This document shows positions 10,656 to 23,647 of a DNA stretch of 64,000 bases, piece after piece. Source of the DNA: Paraphysomonas bandaiensis. Taxonomy: Eukaryota > Chrysophyceae. Each line of letters opens with the position of its first letter. Position 1 is the first letter of the stretch. The stretch covers positions 62,001-126,000 of the forward strand of contig CBFFRP010000150.1 in assembly GCA_965644295.1 (NCBI GenBank), in the 5' to 3' direction. The notes beneath the pieces are model-generated. The model ran no database searches and was not told the origin of the DNA. It was given only the letters and a program-made list of their open reading frames with translations. The translations under genes and the position numbers were made by a program.

Positions 10656-13600
10656 TCACTCGACATCAGATTGTATATTCCTCATCATCGACTGTATTTC
10701 ATTTATTTGTGATCCAGAAAGCTTGGGCTTGGAATATTCCTTCCCCTGAACTTCCTTCATCACATTCTCCAACATATAAAGCACGGATTTACGTTCTTGT
10801 TTAGTATGAACTGCACTCTCTGCAATGCTTGCATATTCGACAAATTGTTTAATGTTATCGGCGAGCCATGCCTGCCACCCCGCCAATAGTGCGTACTTCA
10901 CCAGTTTTTTATTGTGGTTTCGAGGAGAACGCTGAGATGCCATGTAGTAGTGGTACGTTAATCTAAACGACCCAAAGATCTCAATATGCATACGGGATAT
11001 TGCACCGAGTATACTTACCCTTGGTAAACCATGTGCATAGTCTTCGAGTGAAGCTGCTCCAGTCCCTGGGCAATGCGCAGGTGCGCTGTATATGTGTCAC
11101 TATATAATAGAATGAGCCCAAACCAACAAAATCATAGCAAACAAACCTCGGAAGATTGATGTCGTAGATAACCTCCCGCAAGTAGTGATTGTTAAAAGCA
11201 AACATCACTCCCTCACCATCTGAACATGAGATTCGCTTAATAAACCCATTTCTCTCCAGACTGTGCAGTGTCGCGCGAAGGATGCCGTTCTTTCTGAGCT
11301 CCTTGGGGGAAATCACTGCAAGTAGGGCATGTGAAAAACACACTCCAATAATGCTTGCAAACTTTAGGACCGTCTTTTCAACGCCTGGTAGTGCATCAAA
11401 AATACTTAATATACAATTCTTGAGAAGGTTACAATCTAGGTAGACAATGTTAGAGTGGGGCGACTCTAGGACAAAGTCAAAACCACTTGTAGTTCGATTA
11501 GACGGTGGCACTGCGTAAGGAACATTTCGAAAGACGTATCTTTGGTTTTGTTCAATTGGGTCAGGCCAAGTGAACTGTACACTATGCTTTGTCTGAGGAC
11601 TAAACTCTTGGATATCCGCACCACTTCTTGGAGAAGAGTTCTGCTCAGATGGTGTAAGTGATGCAGATACACTAACACTAAGACTCTCCCTCTGCTCGAT
11701 TGTCTTCAAAATATCATCCAAACCAATCTTTTTAATGAACGAAGCCAGCATACATACCCACATAGGATGCCCAGAGGATATTTGTTGCACCAACTCCACC
11801 AAGGAAAAAGGAATATCAGAGGACGACTCATCCAGAACTCTACTGAGAATATTCAGCGTCTGGTACGCATCCAATGGCTTCAGCATAAATTTAGTAACTC
11901 TGGAGCCTGTTGTAACTTGCGTTTGTTCACAAGCAGCACTTATGTGTTTGGGCGATTGCGATGTGTTAAAAAATCTCCGAGACGCCGCACTTGGACTGTC
12001 CTGTGGCTCTTGCATGTAAGGGTGAATAGATCTCCGCGCCATATTCAGAGGACTTGAAAGTGGTTCCTCGTCGTGAGGCTGAATAGCATGCCCGGAAGTG
12101 GTCTTTGGACCTCTTTGGAACTTGTTTTCAAACAAGTGCTGTGGGTGCTTAACTGCATCCTTCGGGCTATTCGTTTGGTCGAGTTGAAATGGGTGAATTG
12201 AATGGGAAGACAAATTTTTAGAGCTACTGCTCATAACGTCAGGTTCAGGTGCAGGCATCGTGTCTGGCCCACTTTTTATTTCTTCCACAGATGGGACTTC
12301 TACGTGAAGACAACTTGTACGACTACTACCTTCTGATGTCTCAGTTGCCACAACAGCCACGGATGATCCCCATAAACCCCGAATGTTAGACATCAGCCTG
12401 TTATTCCCAATTCCAGAACCACGTGCTGCATTCAGAAGATCTTTCTCAGGTAGTGGTGCTGCGTGCCGTTTCCAATCCACTAATAACTGTTGCTGACTCT
12501 TTGTCGAGGTGCCCATGGTCAAAAGTACCACGAGAGGAATATTCATTGTAGACAGTCGAGTCAACTCCCTCCACGTTGCGGGGTCGCAGTCGTGCATATT
12601 ATCTACTATTATCGTAGATGGCATCATCATTAATAAGTTCAGGAGTACATCAAAGAGCGTATTCGAAAATGTTTTTCGAGAAAATATGCGACTCCGACTC
12701 CCGCGTAAATACTGGAAGAGGCCATTGGAGTCCGGTGCGAGGGTCAGGTTTTGTAAAGTATCCAACTGTAAATTCCATTTCAAATCTAGTGCAGCCTTGA
12801 GTTCAGGAAATTTTGAGCGGGCCAGCACATCCTCACTAAGTTCAGGGTAGGTGGCCCTAAGTAAACTCCATATAAGCTTCTGTTGCTTTACATAGGTATC
12901 GAAGTAGTCCCGACCTACAAGAGCCACAAATAGTTTCCTCATGACTCCATACTCTTTGATTCTGTCTCCCGCTTCGACAGTCACGAAGTAGCAGCGCACC
13001 TTACGACGATGAGACAGCTGTCGAAAGTATTCTGCCACTGTCGTTTTACCCATTCCAAGTGAACCTTCTATGAGAATAGTCTTTGCCTCATGACAACCGC
13101 TGCTGCGACCATAACAACTAGCTAATTCAACCAAATGCCGTCTCAAAGATATTTCGATCTCTCTGCTGAGATTGCTGGACATCGAGCAGTAATCATATCC
13201 TTTAGTTGTATCTCGTTCAGCACCACGATCTGCACCGGGAATATCTAAAATACTCATTGAATCATCATCTAACTCGTCCATACTTGACCACATGCTGAGC
13301 GAGGAGGCTTGTGTATAGGGAACTCTAGAGTTGTCTAGGACCATATCTGGGATTACATAGGGTATTTGTGGTTCTTCTTTGCCTTTTAACCACAAACTCT
13401 CAGCTTTTTCCATACACCCTCTTAGAGATTTGGGCAAGGATGTGTGCGTATTTTCGTCGATAAGAAGCCGTCCATGAGCTTCACCCATAAGCCTTGCAGC
13501 TGTGTTGACGCTGTCCCCCATAGCTACGTAGTCGCGACGGAGTGAAGAACCAATGGTTCCACAATAAGATATACCGGTAGTGACTCCAATTGAACACGCG

Positions 13601-14737
13601 TGTCCTTGTGACCTCGTCTTAAGAAGAATATCTCGTGCGCAAAGAACGGCACGGTAGCTGTTGTTACTGAAGCAAGCAGATGGTACTCCCCATAAGGCTA
13701 TCAATACACACCCTTTATCGTCCACTACAAACTGCCGCATGAACCCTCCACACATGGAAATACATCTCTGAGCCATGAGAAAAAACGGCTGAAGATCGAT
13801 AGCATCACAATCACGGGAGTATGATTCCAGTTTGAGGAACATTGTAGTCACTTCACGTAGCTCTGCGATAGTACTGAACGAAGCAGCATACATGGATGAT
13901 ACCACAGGAGGAGGAAGAAAACTAAGGACATGCCTCGAGCAGCACACCTGACCTTCATCAGATTCCTCATATCGAATTTCAAACCTATTGATAGGGTTTT
14001 TATTGATCTCAGGCATGGGTGTAATTGCGTCAATACGGAAATTCCCAGATTTTAGCACGATGGCATCGATTTTCTTATCAGAGAGGCATTCTACACACAT
14101 TGCAGAAGCAACAAGCTCTTTTCTCCGTGCATCCTTAAGACATGAAGAAAGGGCATCTATGCATTGTCCAGTAACCAGATACGACCAGTTGTCATGATAT
14201 CCCCCCAGGAGGGCCAATGACATACAACCATAGCTGATTGCCACATGAGCAGTGAGATTTTCTGTTTCAAGATCTTTCAGCGCAATACCACATTGTACAG
14301 CTCGCCAGCAACACTGATAGCCGGTCATATAATTGGAAGTGGGTTGAAAGACACATACCAATGAATCACCGGCGAATGCCACCACTATACATATGAGGAT
14401 AAGAATAACTCGTCGGATACATATATCCCTTACCATCACCGTCAAATGCATATATAATATGAATAAATGCACTGAGACATTTACTAATTCCACGTCTTAA
14501 GTTATCGAGACCTTTACTACCATCTTTACCTAATTTTCCTGCTAGTTTCGTGAATCCTGATATATCAGCAATCATACATGCTCCTCTAAACTGTCTTGAA
14601 TAGGATGTAATGTTTTCTTTATTAATAATTTCATTTAATAAAATATTTGGACAAAATGTTTTAATAGTTTTATTATATGCTACTAATAAATCATTTGCTT
14701 CTTCAAATATAGATATATGAGTTAAATCTCTTTCCAT
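10656..14737 (-). CDS. Soluble adenylyl cyclase-like protein (class III cyclase pair plus P-loop ATPase domain)
   Basis: Four exons (14737-14434, 14384-11147, 11099-11019, 10962-10656), in phase, 1309 residues. Two class III cyclase homology regions are visible. The first has 'ACMIADISGFTKLAGKL' and, across the first intron, 'FDGDVVAFAGDSLV', which carry the two metal-binding Asp positions. The second has 'GISYCGTIGSSLRRDY' followed by 'GDSVNTAARLM', a very good match to the C2 domain of ADCY10-type enzymes. After about residue 540 comes a P-loop (EGSLGMGKTTVAEYF) of the STAND/AAA type, then a Ser-rich insertion and a helical C-terminus. ADCY10 enzymes make cAMP from ATP and respond to bicarbonate and calcium. 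At 1309 residues this is shorter than the ~1600 of the mammalian enzyme. It has no strong membrane segment, so it is probably soluble. It is divergent with the transporter at 15610. The product nucleotide (cAMP or cGMP) is inferred from family. Confidence 0.85.
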
Positions 14738-15609
14738 TATGACTTTGTAATAGGGGGGAAGATATGCCAATAAATGGCTTTATAGATAGATCTTGTTGGT
14801 TCCAGTGATATATGTACATATCTTAGTATGAGTATGTACCATATACTGTAACTATATATATATATATATATAGGAGCTCATACTAATTGTTGTATCTGAC
14901 GTTCAAAAGAGAACTTCATTTTTATATAGATATTATTTAATGGAGGATTCTATATGTTATGAATATTGAAGTCAGAAGTCGAAGTTCATGAGGATTATAT
15001 TCTTTAATAATGACGTGTGAAGGGGGTTTTATGATATGGAAGAGGAGAACGGAGGTTAGAAAACAGTACTTTTCATTGAAAAATATAGAAATTTAGTGAG
15101 AGAAGATCCACTAAAAATTGGAATATTAGGATATATACTGCTAAAAACAACAACCAGATACTTCGTATACTGGGGGTGGTTGTGCATGTCGATTTTATTG
15201 ATTTGTTCATCGTTTTTCCATTAAAAAGTCACTTTTTTTCACTTTTCAATGAAAAAACGATGTTTTTTCAATGAAATAAATGATGAACAAAATGGATACG
15301 TACAATACATATGGGTCTCAATAATATACGTTCACGTATATCATCGTATATACCACTCACTTAACGTACGTCAGCATACAAAAACACCATCTCTCACACA
15401 CATATGACACAACTGCAAGTCCTACTTGTGTACATATATACCATATGAACATATGCATATATAACTATGCAACATTAAGATTCCATACTTGTCTCATTAT
15501 TACCTATCACATCATATCACTTGTCATACATATTCACCTATAGCACTACACCCTCTTATCTTTGCATTATACCTTATAATCCCACTCTAATACATTACAA
15601 TAAACCAAC
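14738..15609. promoter_or_regulatory. Shared 5' region of the cyclase and transporter genes, with nested palindrome
   Basis: An 872-bp head-to-head spacer. It contains a TA run at 14853-14872 and an imperfect palindrome: arms 15203-15211 and 15282-15290 (TTGTTCATC / GATGAACAA) enclose a second, longer inverted pair, 15208-15222 and 15248-15262 (CATCGTTTTTCCATT / AATGAAAAAACGATG). Regulatory function is inferred only from position. Confidence 0.4.
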
Positions 15610-17315
15610 ATGTCCACTAAGTATCAGTCACTGGATACACAACAGACACCTAAACACACTGATGAGAATCATTTCTCATTTATTGTTGCCTTTGCTTTCT
15701 CTATTAATTTTGCTATGGGTGCAGGTATATAGTTACGACCATCTATTAATATATCTCATGATGTTCATATCTTGCAAGGGTTCCTCTCATTACCCTGGGC
15801 TTTTTATCAAAGTGGTGTTATATTGGGACTCTTGATGTTCATTGTGATTGCAATACCTCTTGTTCTGAGTATTCCTTTCAATCTTGAGGCTATGGCAAGA
15901 GCAGATGCGGTATTCCGCTTTCGTCGCCGCAATGACTCATTCAGAGACACTGATCCATTGGTGAATACTGAAACTGGAGAGCCACAAACAATGTCCCAGT
16001 TAATGACCGACGGTAACCTTGTTGTAAAGCGAGACAAGTTCGAACTATATGAACTATGTGAACTTTTTATTGGTCCTGTGGCTAAATATTGTTTTATCGC
16101 ATGCTTGGTATTCTATACCTATGGTTGTTTGTGGGCTTTTGCCGCAGTTTTTGCTGAAGCTTTGACTGTCAGCTTTCCTTTACCGGTTGAAGAAGATTAC
16201 ACAGCATATTTAATCTACCTTGCTTTATTTGCCGCTATCGTTGTACCACTTTCGTGCATGGAGTTGAACGAACAAATGTATATGCAGGTAAGTTTCTGTA
16301 AGCATGTGTGGCTAATTACGAGTTCGTTGTTGCAAACGTAGTACTAGAAGCTCATCTGATACATGTTTTCGTCCTATTAGGTTTTCTTGGCAATCTGTCG
16401 CCTCGTGGTTGTTATTTTTATTGTTAGTACAGCCTTTATTGCATACGTAACTCATGACGACGTACTCGAGCATGCTCAACCTGCTCCTATGTTTAATATC
16501 CATGGCATTACCATCGTGCTTCCTGTAGCTGCATATGCCTTTGCCTTTACTCAGTCAATGCCAGCTCTATCAGAGCCGGTGAGAGATAAAACTGAACTGA
16601 AGTCTATTTTTCAGTCGACAGTTTATGCCTGTTTTATTGGGTATTCCTTAATTGGCTTAGTCGTCTCATTGGCATTCGGAGATGCAGTACAACAGTCTTG
16701 TAATCTGAACTGGAGCTCCTACACTGCTGGCGGTACTACAAATCCCTTTATTGCATTAATTGGAAAAATAGTGAAGCGATATGTGATCATGTTCCCTGCA
16801 CTTGATGTCGCGTCGGCGTTTCCACTGATGGCCATCACTTTGGGAAACAATATGTTTAGCGCCGTGTACGGGCACTCTTCGAAACGCATGGTAAGTGGTT
16901 TACTTTGGCACACATCGTATTATTGGAGTGATGTATATGACATATCATTTCGTGGTACTGTGCTGTATAATGCGTAATTCCTTGTTCATCGATGTGTAAT
17001 TCTTTCTTTATTATATTCTAGAGTCGCTGGTACACTATTGCGTTTCGCTTGCTTGCTGGCATTCCGCCTATATGTGGAGCAGTATTTGTATCAGACTTAG
17101 GTGAAATTACAGACTATACTGGAATTGCTGGTATTATTCTAGCCTTCTTTTTCCCTCCACTTCTTGCCAAGTACTCGGAGAAATATTTCGACAGTAAAAA
17201 ATGGAATCCTCATACAGTATATTCCAATGAATACAGCGGAAAAGCTATTAGAAGAGGAGTGTTTTGGTTCAGCTCTGCGTTGGTAGTTTTTGTCACAATA
17301 TCTAGTTTTTTGTAG
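15610..17315 (+). CDS. Amino acid transporter of the AAAP/SLC38 family
   Basis: Four exons (15610-15724, 15779-16287, 16381-16890, 17022-17315) give 475 residues in phase. The first intron splits the family hallmark in TM1: 'FAMGAG' joins 'FLSLPWAFYQSG', the classical G-x-G-x-LSLP-AF pattern of amino acid/auxin permeases. About eleven hydrophobic segments follow. Other supportive blocks are 'ITIVLPVAAYAFAFTQSMPAL' (TM5 region) and 'AFPLMAITLGNNM'. The protein probably sits in the plasma or vacuolar membrane and couples amino acid movement to H+ or Na+; substrate cannot be read from sequence. The N-terminus is short and polar, with no signal peptide, as usual for the family. The ATG at 15610 is the first in frame. 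The gene is divergent with the cyclase. Confidence 0.88.
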
Positions 17316-17588
17316 ATTGATCACCGCAAGCGTTTGTCTAAGTAAATTTTATTCTTCTGAATTTATCGACTTCGTGTCTTTTGGGTTACTCACAGCACAA
17401 AAGCAATATCTTTACTGAAAGGATCAGGCTTTAAAAACTGTTACGAAAAATAAATAAATCAATGGTGATCTTAAAAAGCAAGATACTTTGCGTTACTACC
17501 CGATAAATTAACGATTATAAAAAGTCGCCATACAAACATTGGATTAGTGTAAGTGACATATGTAACTAAATTACGCATTCTGCCAGAA

Positions 17589-19487
17589 CTACACATCTCC
17601 AGCATATCTCACAAGTCCAGCACTAAATGCTGGATCCGCACTGGCTACATATGCACCATGTACTGTTGGTTTTGATATGAAAACCTGCGTAGAGATACAT
17701 CATTACAATCACGAAACAAGAATATAAACAACATACCCCTCCCTGTATATTACACTTTTCTGCAGCCTCTAGCATAGCCTGCGCAACCTTTTTGTCCACT
17801 CTTTCATGCTCCAGCTATTTTACCGTGAATAGTATAAATCAATAAGAGTGAGAAAATTCAGCGTCATTAATTCCATAGTGTCATCATCATTTAAAATCTC
17901 ATGACAAATAGAACAAATGTATTCCTACTGCCACGTTACCTGTGTAAATAAGTCTCCTGATAGACCCGAACTAATGGCCATCACAGTAGGGCCAGCACCA
18001 GAAAGGAATACTGCGCTAGCTCCGGCAGTTACTGCGGCATCTATAAGTGGATTCAAGTGCGGATACATATTTTCTGCGCGTTGTGGCTGGTGAAGCCTAA
18101 AGCAATTCATCAGTGATTATGCAAGACTGGAGTCTGTGGAAAATGGGTTCAGTACCTATCTTGCACTCCATATTGCATCTTCTCAATATTGGACGTCGCA
18201 AGCGCATTGATTAACCATGCCACTCGACCTACAAAATAAAGTCAAAACAATATATATATACTGTCAAAATAGATTACACCCATCTCCAATAGCATAATAA
18301 AGGCCTATCGTGTATCATCAAGAGTTACCAATGTTAAAAACGGCATCTGCTCTCGTAACTGTGTCGCTGAGAAGTCCTCTAGCAATGCTAGTCTTTCCTG
18401 TCGAGTTTGGGATAAAGAAAACGCATTGCATACCTAGAAAGCAAGTTAGACTAACACAGTAGAACAGCAACTATAAACAAAGTCAATGTGAAATGTACCA
18501 ACCTATCAACTCAATCACAGTATCACATAACAGTGAAAACAAGATTACATCACATTCTAACCTGGGGGTAAATGAACGCGGTCAGATATCCATTTATCAC
18601 CCGTATGAATGCCTATCTGCACTCCCCCGTATATCGCAGGTGCAACGTTATCCGGGTGACCCTCTATTTCGGCTGCAAGATTAAAGAGAGCTTCGCTTCC
18701 CCACGTCTCCAGTGTGTGACCTACCACAACATGAGGGCATATGAATCAATGTTTAAAAGAGATACCCGCAAGTACGAGCCCTGCAACAAGTCCACCTACA
18801 ATGGCTGCAGAAGAAGACCCCAGTCCGCGCGCATAGGGAATTCGATTGTTGAGATGGTACTTTAGCACAGGCAGCGTCTTCCCAGCAGCAGTGAATGCCG
18901 CTGACATACCTGTAATATCATCTTACCCATATACACCAGTACCTGCCGTAGACACTTACCAAGGCATACGAGGTTCGTTTCATCAGTAGGTATATCATCT
19001 GCTCCTTCTCCCTCACATACGATACCGAAAGTATCACTGCGCTCAACAGTGATCTCGGTCCACATATCTATGGCCATTCCGACGGAGTCAAACCCTATCA
19101 AACATTTCATAGCGTGAGTAATCACACTGCATTCCCAGCAAAACACTACAGTGCATAACATAGCATAGAACATCAATGTAAAGAGCAGTACAGCATCATA
19201 TAGCACAGTATACATATGATAATACAGCAGTAACAGTGACCTGGTCCCATATTAGCTGATGTAGCTGGTACTCTTACAACAACTTTCTTACGTTCCATAT
19301 CAGTAGATGATTTTCTATCTATTATCACATGATTTGATTTCTTTAATCGTTTACAATGATATGGATTGATATGATGTGGTTGATGTATATCTTTGTAATT
19401 ATTTCTTAATTGTAATGATTTTACTAGTAAATAAACAGCACCTGATCCTAGAAGTAGTTTTGATAGATATGTAAGGCTTGATTCCAT
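17589..19487 (-). CDS. Homoserine kinase with N-terminal membrane-anchor-like extension
   Basis: Nine exons (19487-19241, 19094-18960, 18909-18766, 18720-18562, 18433-18329, 18228-18156, 18096-17940, 17814-17737, 17684-17589) give 397 residues in phase. It belongs to the GHMP kinase family: 'VPATSANMGPGFDSVGMAID' at the N-terminus, the ATP-binding 'PYARGLGSSSAAIVGG', then 'EGHPDNVAPAIYGG', which is characteristic of homoserine kinase. The C-terminal 'FLSGAGPTVMAI' and 'ADPAFSAGLVRYAGDV' also fit. The enzyme phosphorylates L-homoserine on the way to threonine, so the organism probably makes its own threonine. About 70 residues precede the catalytic core, including a hydrophobic stretch (SSLTYLSKLLLGSGAVYLLV), which is absent from typical bacterial and yeast enzymes and could be a membrane anchor or organelle-targeting segment. 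Introns range from 45 to 146 nt. Confidence 0.9.
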
Positions 19488-20895
19488 GGATTCTTGATAT
19501 GATTGTATTCATTAATCATGTTTTGAATAAAGCAGAACAGTTTATCATCTTCTTGTATGTATCTATTCTGCTGCTGTGCATATATGCAGAGAATGTACAG
19601 TATGTATCCTATGTACCACTGATGTACAAACTGTACACTCCAATAATACCAGCATAAAAACAGGGATATCTAGGCACATAAACTGCTGGATTGATGGTAT
19701 CAAAATCGCTGTGGACAAAATCAGAAAAGGCAGCGTATCGGCATCCTTTGTATATTTTTGTTCAAAAATGCCTCATATATTGAGACAACAATTATCTGTA
19801 TTACAGCCGTAGTTGTATGTTAGTAATATAGATGAATTTTGCTTCAATTTATTTCCGAAACATAAGATGCCGACTGCCGATACGAGTACCTGCCTATATT
19901 TGTATACTGCTGCTGTACTGGTGTATGCAATTTGACGTAAACGGGCGGCAGTTGAGCCTAAAAGAACAATTCAGTACTTACAGTTGACTGGAATGAGAGA
20001 CTTGTTTCATATAGATGTCGGTCATTACGGTCACGAATCCAGTGTCAGTCGTGACAGCTAATAGTCAATAGATGAAGAGATAACTTAACTTGTTGTTCCC
20101 CTCCATTTGAACCGACCTCATCCGGTATTCCCAATACAAGGGACTCTTATTATACCGCTTATTATGCCTTTTACAACTGATTTGTGTTGGGGTCATGTTT
20201 ACAACGAATGACTAGTAGGTACAATTATCGTTGCAACTGGATAATACATGGCCGGAATATATGTCACTTAAGCGGAATATATATGGATTATCGTTGCACT
20301 GGATTATCGTTGATTGGGTGTACTGTATATTGTATATATGTTGCCACTAGCATATAGATATTAAAGATTTAGAGAGTAAAGTATTAATGTATTTTTCTTC
20401 TTACGAAGGTAACAAATTGTCTTAGATGTAGTTTATCTATGTCCAAATTATCTATAGGTGTATTATAGCCACAGAATAATAGAAGTTTTTTAATTACAAG
20501 TAGTCTGTTCTAGGTATTACGTTGCACCAACCTCCACAATCATGCTATCTTAAAAATGTTTACCTTCCACTCATTTCATTACGAAGAAAATTGGTAGACT
20601 GATAGACTGAGTCATAAAACGTCACTTATTATCAAAAACAATATTGCTACATACGAAAATCAATATATACTAAAACAATTTGATAACGCTGGGTGACTAA
20701 CGAAGAGGCCACATACTACATAGTCAAAACCAGGTTCGAACATCGCACTAAAGAATAGTGACATCGAGGCAATTTCAATAACGCCCACACAGCACAGTAA
20801 TAAACTAATATTGAACTCAAGCGACATAATATCTGTACCTTGAATTTAGCACAACTGATCCAGAACTGAATGCAGCTGTGAACACAGTTCTGCTG
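19488..20895. other. Intergenic region, no gene recognised
   Basis: AT-rich. A plus-strand open frame at 19576-19812 (78 codons, Cys/Ile-rich) has no recognisable content. Three close copies of a GGATTATCGTTG-like word occur around 20225-20320. No RNA gene was recognised. Confidence 0.4.
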
Positions 20896-22788
20896 CTAGT
20901 GAAGCATTCCGTCTTTGTTCTGAATTGACGACGCCATCATCATTTGGGAAGCCGAATCATCTACGAAGGTAAATCCCTCAAAAGCTCTATCGAGGGAACC
21001 AAAGTAGGCTCCTCGTACATCAGGGGACACTGCAGGACGCATAATGTTAAGGCAAATACTATACATCATAAACACCTACCCACTGGCTCAATGGAAGTAA
21101 ACTCCTGGTCAAACAAGGAAGTATCGAGGGATCCAGAGAATTTTGGCTGCCATGGTGGAGAGATGTTACCGCTATATAAACGGTCCCAATCTAACCCGTA
21201 GAAGAAGCCGTGTGCTTTAATCTCTCCTGCATCTGCTTCACCACTCCCTAATCGCTTCTTCGGATCGCGAACAAGCAGATGGCGCAGGAGATCTTTAGCA
21301 GCCTATATGATATCAATAATATAAATCGAAGAATGCAATATAGAATTGACACTACTAGCACAGCAAAATACACACATAAGTACACACCTCGCTTAGAAAA
21401 GAGGGAAAATTGAGTTCAGCTTTCATGATTTTCTCAAACATAACCTCTCTGCTCCGACTGTAAAACGGGGGGAGACCAGAGAGCATTTCATACAGCAATG
21501 CTCCAGTAGACCACCAATCAACTGCCCGCCCATGTCCTTGTCGAAGGAGTACTTCGGGAGCGATGTACTCAGGCGTCCCACAGAAGGAATTAGCACCCGA
21601 GGAATCGTCGGAAACTCCCTCTTTGCTGAGACCGAAGTCCGTAAGACGAACATTGCCATGGTGATCCAGTAGTACATTTTCAGGTTTTAGATCACGGTAA
21701 ATGATATCCAGGCCGTGGACGTACTCAATAGCCAAGGTAATCTGAGCGGTGTAAAAGCGGGCCTGTGACTCGGGGAATCGACCCATTCGCCCAAGGTGAA
21801 AGAAAAGTTCTCCACCAGCACAGTAGTCAAGAACAAAAAACAGCTTATCTGCGGTCTGGAAAGCCATGTTGAGTCCCACAATAAACGGGTGGTGGACATA
21901 GCCGAGAACATTTCGCTCGGTCTTCGTGTGCTGCACCTGATTTTTACGGATAATGTAGTCCTTTTTCAGTACCTTCATAGCATAAAGAGTTGAAGTCTCT
22001 TTCTCCCTCACTAAGAACACCTTTCCGAAGGATCCCTTCCCAACAACTCGGATAATATCGAAAGCTTCCAAATTAATAGTGCGCTTTGTAGGTGGGGCTT
22101 CCACCTGTTGGTTCCCATCCCCCTGGGCCCCACTAGTAGCACGATTGAAAATAAACTCCGCCTCCTTGACAACCGATAGAGATTTAATATCCATACCATC
22201 GTTTTCATCCTCTGCCTCTTCCGTTGCCGATTTCTGTTGGGAAAATCTCCAGACATTGCTGGGCGGCGTTTTACTCATACCAATTCCTTCATCCATTTCC
22301 GTGGTCTCATCTTCCATGCCATCGTCCCCTTTGTCAAACATCTCATCCATTTCCATATCATCAAAGGAACCATTATTGCTATTTCGCCAATGAACGTCCA
22401 TGTAAGGTGGCTGCACATTCGCCTCTGCACACAGAAAGTGGTACATGGACTGTGTGCGGAGTATTAGTGGATTAGAAACGAGATTCTGCAACCAGTTATC
22501 AAGTGCATTTCTATTATTCTCCATTTTATCAGCCGCCAATACAGCTTCAGATATATATGGAACAGGGTTGATATCAGGATGAAGTGCTCTAAGTTGGTCG
22601 CTAATTCCAACGAATGATGTATAGCGCCGATATACAGTCCATGCCTGAAACGTCTCCTGCTGAACACATATAATGTATACAATATATGGTCCACTATGAT
22701 CTTGACATATACCATATCCAGCAACTAGTTAATAATATTATAATAAGATATAATGATAATAATATAAATTACCTTCTATTGTAAGCAT
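20896..22788 (-). CDS. PX-domain AGC protein kinase (SGK3-like architecture)
   Basis: Four exons (22788-22773, 22724-21388, 21302-21080, 21029-20896), in phase, 569 residues; the first exon encodes only five full codons. Residues ~5-115 form a PX domain: 'WTVYRRYTSF' carries the phosphoinositide-binding Arg-Arg-Tyr, and 'NRNALDNWLQNLVSNP' is the typical PX helix. An acidic linker follows (~120-190). The AGC kinase domain has the glycine loop 'VGKGSFGKVFLV', Lys in 'YAMKVLKK', 'YRDLKPENVLL', 'TDFGLSKEG' and the activation loop 'NSFCGTPEYIAPEVL'. The PDK1-type activation-loop site is Ser rather than the usual Thr. The last exons hold the AGC tail with a hydrophobic motif (FEGFTFVD). PX plus AGC kinase matches SGK3, which is targeted to PI3P-containing endosomes; other PX-kinases are possible. 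It is head-to-head with the gene at 23648. Confidence 0.88.
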
Positions 22789-23647
22789 GTTTATACTGTT
22801 AAATTATTAACTATCTATGAGAGGTAAGATACTAGGAAATAGATGTATCCTTAATATACTATCTACTTGGTTTTTAATCAAGGGATAAATCCTGTGATTT
22901 AACGAAGTTATAAGGGGTAAATAGTGAAAGATATAGTGGTCTATATATACTGCTGTTTAGCGAGTATATATGTATGTATATATAGTGTGATACTTGTGAT
23001 ACTACTGCATCCTATCGTAGCTACTATACTTTCTATACTACTCGTAGGAATTCATTCCTATAGACTACAATGTAGTGAGTGACGGATCTACTCATCCATC
23101 CATACATTACAATAGAATATATTAGGAAAAAAATGGGGGATTCCCCAATTCGGATTTCCGAATTCTTAACTACTACTGCAGAATTCTCTGAAATATAGAA
23201 TGAGAAATAATACACGGAGTACAATAGAATACATTCTATGTGAGTGTGTATTTTCATGTTTAACATATGAATGTGCACGGTATACCGGTATACATATCGT
23301 ATATAGAGTTATATCATATGGCTGGTTGCTATTGCAGTTTTTATATAGATGCGATATGCGTGCTGAAAACCTCATAGTTGTACTTGAGGTATACATTGTA
23401 CATTGAAGTTTTGTATAAGAAAATTCGGGATAATGGGAGTAATATGCTCTAATATAGCGAGTTTTTAAGTGCGACGATAAATCAGACCCAATCAGATTTA
23501 CTTCACATACCTCCCTGACGGTATAGTTACTTCTCATGGGAATTATAAGAATAACTGGTCCTCCATGTTGTAACCTTCAATACTAAGTGTTCATGTTATC
23601 ATTATTTCACTCAACGGAACCGATTAGGGAGTATCATAACATAATTA
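22789..23647. promoter_or_regulatory. Shared 5' region of the PX kinase and the 23648 gene
   Basis: An 859-bp AT-rich spacer between divergent start codons, with TATATGTATG-type simple sequence around 22965-22985 and a short palindromic stretch (CGGTATACCGGTATAC, 23278-23293). Function inferred from position only. Confidence 0.3.

Noticed and set aside
20735-20760. GGTTCGAAC word resembling a tRNA T-arm box
   Set aside because: No acceptor stem, D-arm or anticodon arm can be built around it.
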